Positions 1-5,190 of a stretch of DNA of 5,190 nt are shown here, in pieces (position 1 is the first letter of the stretch; every line of letters begins with the position of its first letter). This DNA is from Flavobacteriaceae bacterium (GTDB lineage Bacteria > Bacteroidota > Bacteroidia > Flavobacteriales > Flavobacteriaceae). The notes below the pieces were generated by a model. The model was not told where the DNA came from and made no database searches. It saw only the letters and a list, made by a program, of their open reading frames with translations. A program made the position numbers and the translations under genes. The stretch is from the NCBI GenBank assembly GCA_029238555.1, contig JAQWFV010000129.1:1-5190 (forward strand). Reading direction: 5' to 3'.

Positions 1-580
1 TTATTTGTCTAAAACTATCCGTGAAACCACTTTCCAGAAGCGCAGACAACCAAGCCCTTTCCTCTGGCAAAAATCCAGAGATATTTTTATTTCTTACTGG
101 ATCGTGAATATCAATGGCCTGATGACAAATATTATAATCCCCACATATGACCAAATTAGGGTCTGTTTCTTTTAAGGATTTGGTGTAGTCTAAAAAATCA
201 TCCATATAGTTGAATTTAAAGTCTAGCCTATCTTGGTTGGTTCCAGAGGGAAGGTACATGCTCATAATAGAAATCTCCGGATAACGAACCAACAGATTCC
301 TGCCCTCAAAATCCATATAATCTATGCCTGTTCCGTAAACCACTTCTGCTGGTTTAGTCTTACAAAGCACCGCAACACCACTGTAGCCTTTTTTTTGAGC
401 AGAAAACCAATAATGGTATGGATATCCTGCTGCTTCAAAAAGACTGAGGTCCAATTGGTCTTTGTGGGCTTTGGTCTCCTGTAAACAAAGCACATCTGGA
501 TTGGCTGCTTCCAACCAATCCAAAAAGCCTTTTTTTAATGCGGCACGTATACCGTTAACGTTGTAAGAAATAATTTTCAT
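1..580 (-). CDS. xth: Exodeoxyribonuclease III / AP endonuclease (3' end cut off by window edge)
   Basis: This is an ExoIII-family (EEP superfamily) nuclease. Family members cut DNA 5' of abasic sites and remove 3' blocking groups or nucleotides in base-excision repair, using Mg2+ in the cytoplasm. The visible 193 residues start MKIISYNVNGIRAALKKG, with the metal-site Asn at residue 7. They continue with LCLQETK (metal-binding Glu35), MSMYLPSG (Tyr109, the equivalent of E. coli Tyr109) and ICGDYNICH (catalytic Asp148 and Asn150), and end in GFTDSFRQI at the left edge. The family is usually about 250-255 residues, so roughly 60 C-terminal residues are missing here, including the expected final Asp and His of the active site. 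The ATG at 580 is chosen because it gives the exact family N-terminus. It lies 6 nt after the glyS stop codon, so the gene is probably cotranscribed with glyS. No Shine-Dalgarno sequence is visible. Assignment to the family is secure; the exact substrate preference (exonuclease versus AP endonuclease) is not readable. Confidence 0.95.
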   Translation of the reverse strand, partial: MKIISYNVNGIRAALKKGFLDWLEAANPDVLCLQETKAHKDQLDLSLFEAAGYPYHYWFSAQKKGYSGVAVLCKTKPAEVVYGTGIDYMDFEGRNLLVRYPEISIMSMYLPSGTNQDRLDFKFNYMDDFLDYTKSLKETDPNLVICGDYNICHQAIDIHDPVRNKNISGFLPEERAWLSALLESGFTDSFRQI

Positions 581-586
581 GGTAAC

Positions 587-2131
587 TTAAGCCATTTTTT
601 TTAACCAATGCTTGGCACTAACAGCACGGTCAATAATTCCAGCCAAGTCTGCTATTGCCACTCGTTCTTGCTCCATTGAATCCCTGTGTCTAATGGTCAC
701 TGTCTTGTCCTCTTTGGTTTGGTGGTCTACTGTAATACAAAATGGCGTGCCCAGCGCGTCTTGCCTTCTATACCTTCTACCTACGGCATCTTTTTCGTCA
801 TAACTCACGGCAAAATCCCATTGCAATTCCTGAAAGATTTCATGGGCCAATTCGGAAAGTCCGTCTTTTTTCACCAAAGGTAAAATAGCCGCTTTGGTTG
901 GTGCCAATACTGCGGGAAGTTTTAATACCGTTCTGGTAGATCCATTTTCTAAGGTTTCCTCTTCTAGTGACTTAGAGAAAATGGCTAAGAACATCCTGTC
1001 TACTCCAATAGAAGTTTCAACCACATAAGGCACATAAGACTCGTTGAGCTCAGGGTCAAAAAATTGTAGTTTTTTTCCTGAGTGTTTTTCATGGCTGCTC
1101 AAGTCAAAATCTGTTCTAGAGTGAATTCCCTCTAATTCTTTAAATCCGAAAGGGAACTTAAACTCAATATCTGCTGCTGCGTCTGCGTAATGCGCTAGCT
1201 TATCATGGTCGTGAAAACGATAGTTGTCTGCAGAAAAACCAAGGGAGTGGTGCCACTTAATCCTAGTCTCTTTCCATTTGTCATACCATTCTTTCTGTGT
1301 GCCAGGACGTACAAAAAATTGCATCTCCATCTGTTCAAATTCACGCTGTCTAAAAATGAATTGTCTGGCAACAATTTCATTTCTAAATGCTTTTCCTATT
1401 TGAGCAATCCCAAAAGGAATTTTCATTCTTCCTGTTTTTTGAACGTTTAGGAAGTTTACAAATATACCCTGTGCAGTTTCTGGTCTTAGAAACAAATCCA
1501 TAGCTGAGTCTGCACTGGCTCCAATTTTGGTACCGAACATTAGATTGAATTGCTTCACATCTGTCCAGTTGGCAGATCCTGAAATAGGACATACAATTTT
1601 GAGTTCCTCAATCAATTCTTTTACCGCAGCCAGGTCTTCTTTGGTCAATGCGTCTCCCATTCGAGCCAGGATAGATTTTGAAGTAGCTATATATCCCGCA
1701 ACCCTTTCATTGGTGGCCATATACTGCTCTTTGTCAAAACTATCTCCAAAACGCTTGGCTGCTTTGGTGAGCTCTTTCTCAATTTTAGCTTCAATTTTAG
1801 CAACGTGGTCTTCAATGAGAACGTCTGCTCTGTAGCGCTTTTTAGAATCCTTATTGTCTATTAAAGGATCGTTAAAAGCGTCTACATGTCCAGAGGCCTT
1901 CCAAACTGTGGGGTGCATGAAAATAGCAGAGTCAATCCCCACTATATTGTCGTGCATTTGAACCATAGCACGCCACCAATAGTCTTTAATATTGTTTTTC
2001 AATGCCACACCCTGCTGGGCGTAGTCGTATACGGCGCTAAGGCCGTCATAAATCTCTGAAGATTGAAATACAAAACCGTATTCCTTTGCGTGAGAGATTA
2101 CTTTTTTAAAATCGTCTTCTTGTAATGCCAT
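587..2131 (-). CDS. glyS: Glycine--tRNA ligase, single-chain (alpha2-type) class II
   Basis: This enzyme charges tRNA-Gly with glycine using ATP, in the cytoplasm. The 514-residue product shows the class II catalytic core: WKASGH (77-82), the glycine/ATP-pocket segment RPETAQGIF (216-224), motif 2 with FRNEI (249-253) and RQREFEQME (261-269), and motif 3 as SIGVDRMF (374-381). From about residue 405 comes the anticodon-binding domain, starting near LAPTKAAILPLV. Length and domain order fit the single-chain GlyRS, not the separate alpha and beta subunits (GlyQ/GlyS) of many other bacteria. An in-frame ATG 24 nt upstream (2155) would add MEYLIFVP. I prefer the ATG at 2131 because MALQEDDFKK matches how flavobacterial homologues begin, and a promoter-like TATTTTTG lies inside the extension. 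At 181-184 the usual CPxCG-like knuckle reads CPIS, so a second cysteine seems absent. The gene reads divergently from the ComF gene and is followed 6 nt later by xth. Function is near certain; the start is likely. Confidence 0.97.
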   Translation of the reverse strand: MALQEDDFKKVISHAKEYGFVFQSSEIYDGLSAVYDYAQQGVALKNNIKDYWWRAMVQMHDNIVGIDSAIFMHPTVWKASGHVDAFNDPLIDNKDSKKRYRADVLIEDHVAKIEAKIEKELTKAAKRFGDSFDKEQYMATNERVAGYIATSKSILARMGDALTKEDLAAVKELIEELKIVCPISGSANWTDVKQFNLMFGTKIGASADSAMDLFLRPETAQGIFVNFLNVQKTGRMKIPFGIAQIGKAFRNEIVARQFIFRQREFEQMEMQFFVRPGTQKEWYDKWKETRIKWHHSLGFSADNYRFHDHDKLAHYADAAADIEFKFPFGFKELEGIHSRTDFDLSSHEKHSGKKLQFFDPELNESYVPYVVETSIGVDRMFLAIFSKSLEEETLENGSTRTVLKLPAVLAPTKAAILPLVKKDGLSELAHEIFQELQWDFAVSYDEKDAVGRRYRRQDALGTPFCITVDHQTKEDKTVTIRHRDSMEQERVAIADLAGIIDRAVSAKHWLKKMA

Positions 2132-2373
2132 AGGCACAAAAATAAGATATTCCACTCAATTGAAGTCTGAAATTAATTAGAATTAGCGCCAATGGTCCAT
2201 CCCTCAAAATAAGCCTCCTACTCATATAAACCAAAGCTAATTAAGAGTTTAAAAAAAAGATCCTAAAAATGATTGTAGCACAGTACGTCTAACATTCGGG
2301 AAGATTCAATTTTAAATAGTATCTTATACATCCCATTCAGCCAGAGAACCGTCCCTTTTAAAGCAATAAAAAA
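2132..2373. other. Divergent intergenic region between glyS and the ComF gene
   Basis: These 242 nt separate two genes read away from each other, so promoters for both should lie here. The region is AT-rich and includes an A8 run at 2251-2258. A promoter-like arrangement for glyS is listed separately. For the rightward gene I could not find a TAnnTTTG box. There is only an A-rich stretch directly before its ATG (AAAGCAATAAAAAA), a common substitute for a Shine-Dalgarno sequence in Bacteroidota. I see no convincing small gene, tRNA or riboswitch. Confidence 0.6.
2205..2239 (-). promoter_or_regulatory. Candidate Bacteroidota-type promoter for glyS
   Basis: Read on the minus strand, TTTG (2235-2232) is followed after 19 nt by TTATTTTG (2212-2205). 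This is close to the Bacteroidota sigma-ABfA arrangement, a -33 TTTG/TTG about 19-20 nt before a -7 TAnnTTTG, with one mismatch in the -7 box. Alternatively, TAGCTTTG (2239-2232) is itself a perfect TAnnTTTG match, but no TTG lies about 19 nt upstream of it. Either reading gives a leader of very roughly 70-100 nt before the glyS ATG at 2131. Such short motifs arise by chance in AT-rich DNA, so this is a candidate only. Confidence 0.4.
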
Positions 2374-3081
2374 ATGACTTTAAAAAACGAACTGCAACAA
2401 TTCATTACAACGCTTTTTAGCCCCCTTTTCCCAAAAACTTGTTTTGGATGTTTTCATATTTTAGTCCCTGGAGAATTGGTTTTATGCACCTTTTGTAGGC
2501 ATGAATTACCGCTCACCCACTACCATTACGGGCTAGAAAACAAGATGGATCAGGCCTTTTATGGGCGCGTAGTCTTCAAAAAAGCATCGGCACTTTTTTA
2601 TTATAATTCTGAAGGAATTTTAAAACATTGTTTTCAATTTTTAAAATATAGAAAACAAGAGCAAATTGGACTGTTTTTTGGTGCCTGGCACGGTAGGATT
2701 TTAAAATTAGACCCTGCTTTTCCAAAGATAGACATGGTTGTTCCAGTACCCATTCACTACAAAAAGAAAAAAAAACGAGGCTACAACCAACTAAGCCTTT
2801 ATGGCAAAACATTGGCCGGTACAATCGAAGCGCATTTTAATGAGAAATACTTGGTTAAAACCGCCAATACCAAGACGCAAACTAAAAAAAACAGACTCCT
2901 TAGATCCCACACTTCTTTAGCGCTATACCAATTAAAAGAACCTCAGCAATTTTATCATAAAAAAATACTCCTCATAGATGACATTATGACTACTGGCGCC
3001 ACATTAACTTCCTGTGCAAATGCCTTTAAGGACTGTACAGGGATTGAAATTTACTTTGCCACAATTGCTGTAGTGCGTTGA
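2374..3081 (+). CDS. comF: ComF family protein (zinc-finger plus phosphoribosyltransferase-like domain)
   Basis: This 235-residue protein belongs to the ComF/GntX family, cytoplasmic proteins linked in several bacteria to natural transformation by uptake of single-stranded DNA. The N-terminus carries a four-cysteine zinc-finger-like motif, C23-x2-C26 and C38-x2-C41. The rest is a type I phosphoribosyltransferase fold: VVPVPIH (122-128), a basic stretch of five lysines (130-134) leading into RGYNQ (135-139), and the PRPP-loop signature LLIDDIMTTGAT (199-210). Length is typical for the family. The ATG at 2374 is chosen because it leaves a normal spacer before the first Cys pair and is preceded by an A-rich, non-Shine-Dalgarno leader. 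The gene stands alone between divergent glyS and the downstream lipoprotein gene, with no other competence gene in view. A run of nine A residues (2767-2775) encodes part of the lysine stretch. The family call is secure. A role in DNA uptake here is inferred from the family, and enzymatic PRTase activity is not established for it. Confidence 0.92.
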   Translation: MTLKNELQQFITTLFSPLFPKTCFGCFHILVPGELVLCTFCRHELPLTHYHYGLENKMDQAFYGRVVFKKASALFYYNSEGILKHCFQFLKYRKQEQIGLFFGAWHGRILKLDPAFPKIDMVVPVPIHYKKKKKRGYNQLSLYGKTLAGTIEAHFNEKYLVKTANTKTQTKKNRLLRSHTSLALYQLKEPQQFYHKKILLIDDIMTTGATLTSCANAFKDCTGIEIYFATIAVVR

Positions 3082-3092
3082 ATACTAGAATA

Positions 3093-3121
3093 AAAAACAC
3101 AGTTATTACAGAGGTGTTTTT
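3093..3121 (+). terminator. Weak terminator-like hairpin after the ComF gene
   Basis: A perfect 8-bp inverted repeat, AAAAACAC (3093-3100) and GTGTTTTT (3114-3121), encloses a 13-nt loop and starts 11 nt after the ComF stop codon. The right arm ends in five T residues, as in a Rho-independent terminator. The stem has only three G-C pairs and is largely A-T, so it would be unstable. It could end the ComF transcript or be a chance AT-rich repeat. Confidence 0.3.
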
Positions 3122-3123
3122 CG

Positions 3124-3155
3124 TTTCTATGATCCTAAAAAAAGTGCTTACTTTG
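3124..3155 (+). promoter_or_regulatory. Candidate promoter for the Ig-like lipoprotein gene
   Basis: TTACTTTG (3148-3155) matches the Bacteroidota -7 box TAnnTTTG at seven of eight positions. About 20 nt upstream lies TTTC (3124-3127), a three-of-four match to the -33 TTTG. It would give a short leader of about 20 nt before the ATG at 3181. It sits just after the hairpin that follows the ComF gene, which would fit a separate transcription unit. The match is imperfect and unverified. Confidence 0.3.
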
Positions 3156-3180
3156 TACTTGGATATTACCTCGGTGAATT

Positions 3181-4791
3181 ATGCGTAAAATTACAGGGCT
3201 TATTTTTATTTTTTTGTCTTTGTTTGCATTGGTGCAATGCGCTAAAAGAGGGTCACCCTCTGGTGGAGAAAAAGACCTCGAGGGCCCTGAATTAATCAAA
3301 GCCTTTCCGTCTAATTTATCGGTTTCTTTTAAAGGTCAAAAAATAAAATTGCTCTTTGATGAGTATGTTCAACTTAAAGACGTACAAAGCCAATTGGTTG
3401 TGTCTCCTCCCTTAAAATACAACCCAGAAATTAAGCCTCAAAACAGGGCGAGTAAAGTACTGGAAATTATTCTTAAGGATACCTTACAAGAAAACACCAC
3501 TTACTCCTTTAATTTTGGTCAGTCTATTGTTGATTTTAATGAAGGAAACCCCAATGATTATCTCAGTTACGTAATGTCTACTGGCCCATTTATTGACTCA
3601 CTTCAAATGGCCGGCATTGTAGACGACGCCTTAAATGCAGAAGCAGACCGATATGTGAGTGTTATGCTTTACCGTGTAGACAGTACCTATAACGATTCTA
3701 CCGTCTATAAAAAACAACCCAACTACATTACCAATACCTTGGACAGCTTAATTGTTTTTAAGCTAAAAAACTTGAGCGCTGGCAAATATGCTATGGTAGC
3801 ACTTAAAGATGAAAACAACAATACATTATTTGACCAGAGCCAAGAGAAGATCGGATTCTTAGATCGCTTTATTGAAATTCCTAAAGATAGCTTTATAGGC
3901 ATAAAGATGTTTAAAGAAATTCCTAACTATAGGGCGGTGAAACCAAAATTAGAAGCGGCCAATAAAATTACTTTTGGCTATAGTGGTTTGGCAAAAGATA
4001 TTGAGATTACAGCCTGGACCAATATACCAGACTCTGTAAAAACAAGAATCTTAAAAGAGCGCGGAAAAGACAGCCTTAATTTTTGGTTTACCCCCTATGA
4101 AGTAGACTCATTAAATTTCTTTGTCAAACACATTCCCACCCAAAAAATAGACACATTTACGGTGAAGACGAGAAAAATTAAGGCAGATTCACTCATGATC
4201 ACAGCTGAAAAAAGAGGAAATGTCCCTTTTTCAAAACCTTATTACTTAGAGGTAAATACGCCTATTCACAAACTCAATGAATCGCAGATTTTCATTACTG
4301 ATATAGATACCCTATCTGTCCCGTTCACAGCTTTTATAGACAGTCTAGAAAACAAAATGGGCCTTCGCTTTGAGGTGAAACCAGCCCAGCGATTTAGAAT
4401 TCAAATGTTCCCTGGGGCTATTGAAGATTTATTTGAAAATAAAAACGACACCATTTCCTATGAGTTGGCTACTAAGCCCCTAGAGGCCTACGGCACCTTA
4501 AAACTAAAATTAAAAACTACGAGTAGCAGTCAAATGATTGTGCAGCTTACCGATGAAAAGGAAGTGGTCCTCAGGGAGCAAATTGGTGCGCCAACGACTG
4601 AATTCTTTTTTGAACACCTGGAGCCTTTAAATTATAAATTAAGGGTTATTTATGACGGTAATAAAAATGGGGTTTGGGATACCGGAAATTACCTGAAAAG
4701 GATTCAACCAGAACCCGTATCATATTTCCCTGAACTACTAGAGGTAAGGGCCAATTGGGAATTTGAAGAAACCTTTATCTTACCCAATTAA
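3181..4791 (+). CDS. Predicted lipoprotein with N-terminal Ig-like (Big_5/SbsA-type) domain
   Basis: The 536-residue product starts with a type II signal peptide: basic MRK, a hydrophobic stretch (about 5-18), and a lipobox LVQC giving Cys20 as the lipidated residue. Next comes a conserved family start, CAKRGSPSGGEKD, then an Ig-like domain of Big_5 type (about 34-136). That domain includes the strand IKLLFDEYVQLKD (55-67), VVSPP (73-77), TTYSFNFG (106-113) and STGPF (133-137). The remainder is mostly beta-rich with acidic Asn/Asp-rich turns such as DENNNTLFDQ (210-219) and, near the C-terminus, YDGNKNGVWDTGNYLKR (491-507), also typical of this Bacteroidota family. After Cys20 the residues are AKRGS, without the acidic lipoprotein export signal that sends lipoproteins to the cell surface in some Bacteroidota, so a periplasm-facing location is likelier (inference). 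The function is unknown. Its 3' end overlaps the convergent amidase gene by 12 nt. Lipoprotein nature and family are well supported. Confidence 0.88.
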   Translation: MRKITGLIFIFLSLFALVQCAKRGSPSGGEKDLEGPELIKAFPSNLSVSFKGQKIKLLFDEYVQLKDVQSQLVVSPPLKYNPEIKPQNRASKVLEIILKDTLQENTTYSFNFGQSIVDFNEGNPNDYLSYVMSTGPFIDSLQMAGIVDDALNAEADRYVSVMLYRVDSTYNDSTVYKKQPNYITNTLDSLIVFKLKNLSAGKYAMVALKDENNNTLFDQSQEKIGFLDRFIEIPKDSFIGIKMFKEIPNYRAVKPKLEAANKITFGYSGLAKDIEITAWTNIPDSVKTRILKERGKDSLNFWFTPYEVDSLNFFVKHIPTQKIDTFTVKTRKIKADSLMITAEKRGNVPFSKPYYLEVNTPIHKLNESQIFITDIDTLSVPFTAFIDSLENKMGLRFEVKPAQRFRIQMFPGAIEDLFENKNDTISYELATKPLEAYGTLKLKLKTTSSSQMIVQLTDEKEVVLREQIGAPTTEFFFEHLEPLNYKLRVIYDGNKNGVWDTGNYLKRIQPEPVSYFPELLEVRANWEFEETFILPN

Positions 4792-5190
4792 ATTAAAAGT
4801 ATCCCTGTCTTTTAAAAAGGGAAAGTTTACGCGCGCTATTTCTAAAGATTCTTTATTTAAAGAAACAAGGTGAACCCCCTCTTGATTGGAAAAGAGCATT
4901 TCTTTACCAAAACAATCGTATGCCGCAGAATGTCCCGGGTATTCATGCCCGTTGGGATCTGATCCAAGTCTATTAACCCCTACACAAAAGGTCATATTCT
5001 CTATAGCCCTGGCTTTGAGTAAAGTATCCCAGGCGTGAATTCTAGGAGCAGGCCAATTCGCTACATACAACAAGAGGTCGTAGTTATGGGTGTTTCGGGA
5101 CCAACTAGGAAAACGAAGGTCATAACAAACTTGTGGAAAGATCTTAAATCCTTTAAATTGAATGATCGAATGAGTAGTCCCTTTTTGATA
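4780..5190 (-). CDS. yafV: Nitrilase-superfamily amidase, omega-amidase (YafV/Nit2) type (5' end cut off by window edge)
   Basis: The C-terminal 136 residues of a carbon-nitrogen hydrolase are visible, reading in from the right edge with no start codon in the window. The catalytic cysteine lies in QVCYDLRFPSWSRN, with the Cys codon at 5127-5125. It is followed by YDLLLYVANWPAPR, the HAWDTLLKARAIEN helix, VGVNRLGSDPNGHEYPGHS, and a C-terminal FPFLKDRDTFNLIG close to that of E. coli YafV. Enzymes of this type hydrolyse the amide of alpha-ketoglutaramate or alpha-ketosuccinamate, by-products of glutamine- or asparagine-dependent transamination, releasing ammonia in the cytoplasm. The family is about 250-260 residues, so nearly half is missing, including the catalytic Glu and Lys. 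A TTG at 5073 could be taken for a start but is internal, since the frame stays open with family-typical sequence to the edge. The gene ends inside the last codons of the convergent lipoprotein gene. Family assignment is strong; the omega-amidase substrate is inferred from similarity. Confidence 0.9.
   Translation of the reverse strand, partial: YQKGTTHSIIQFKGFKIFPQVCYDLRFPSWSRNTHNYDLLLYVANWPAPRIHAWDTLLKARAIENMTFCVGVNRLGSDPNGHEYPGHSAAYDCFGKEMLFSNQEGVHLVSLNKESLEIARVNFPFLKDRDTFNLIG

Noticed and set aside
233..484. Open frame of 83 codons on the plus strand, and other short frames (such as 612-803, 1205-1450 and 1527-1835 plus; 1383-1592 and 2576-2824 minus).
   Set aside because: They lie fully inside xth, glyS or the ComF gene on the opposite strand, show no family motif or signal, and the host genes have clear conserved proteins.
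2259..2269. GATCCTAAAAA, repeated at 3131-3141, as a possible shared regulatory site in both intergenic regions.
   Set aside because: A few 11-nt matches are expected by chance within a 5-kb AT-rich window, and the site has no symmetry or consistent position relative to the genes.
2298..2334. Imperfect inverted repeat (GGGAAGAT with ATCTT and a bulged TCCC) in the ComF leader as a possible riboregulator.
   Set aside because: The stem is short, bulged and AT-rich, and no known riboswitch core is recognisable.
4075..4125. Internal similarity DSLNFWF / DSLNFFV in the lipoprotein as a repeat unit.
   Set aside because: Only five identical residues in a row are shared (DSLNF), with no repeat elsewhere; this is common in beta-rich proteins.
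4802..4822. TCCCT/AGGGA stem as a terminator of the lipoprotein gene.
   Set aside because: It has only five base pairs, an 11-nt loop and no following T-run, and lies in the amidase coding region where it encodes the conserved C-terminal FPFLKDRD.
4780..5073. A complete 97-residue protein starting at TTG 5073.
   Set aside because: The same frame continues without a stop to the right edge and encodes the catalytic-Cys region of the nitrilase superfamily, so the TTG is an internal Leu codon of a larger gene.

Overview
The window looks like ordinary chromosomal housekeeping DNA from a member of the Bacteroidota, most probably a (marine?) Flavobacteriaceae. This rests on an AT-rich sequence, a single-chain glycyl-tRNA synthetase of flavobacterial type, a ComF-family protein, a Bacteroidota-type Big_5/Ig-like lipoprotein, A-rich stretches instead of Shine-Dalgarno sequences before start codons, and TAnnTTTG-like promoter boxes. 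Genus and species cannot be read from this sequence.

Layout. A leftward pair occupies about 1-2131: glyS (glycyl-tRNA synthetase, complete), followed 6 nt later by xth (exodeoxyribonuclease III / AP endonuclease), whose 3' end runs off the left edge. A 242-nt divergent intergenic region (2132-2373) holds a plausible glyS promoter. Rightward from 2374 come a ComF-family phosphoribosyltransferase-like protein (2374-3081), a 99-nt gap with a weak terminator-like hairpin and a possible promoter, and a 536-residue lipoprotein with an N-terminal Ig-like domain (3181-4791). The 3' end of the lipoprotein gene overlaps by 12 nt the convergent 3' end of a leftward nitrilase-superfamily amidase (omega-amidase, YafV/Nit2 type), which runs off the right edge.

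How the genes relate. The glyS-xth spacing suggests one transcript joining a translation enzyme with a DNA repair enzyme, with no evident functional link. ComF-family proteins are associated with DNA uptake and transformation. The lipoprotein is probably an envelope component of unknown function. The amidase probably clears omega-amides of keto acids made by transaminases. I found no tRNA or rRNA, insertion sequence, CRISPR array, phage gene, toxin-antitoxin or defence module. I do not think this window contains an undescribed system, and the findings below are modest.
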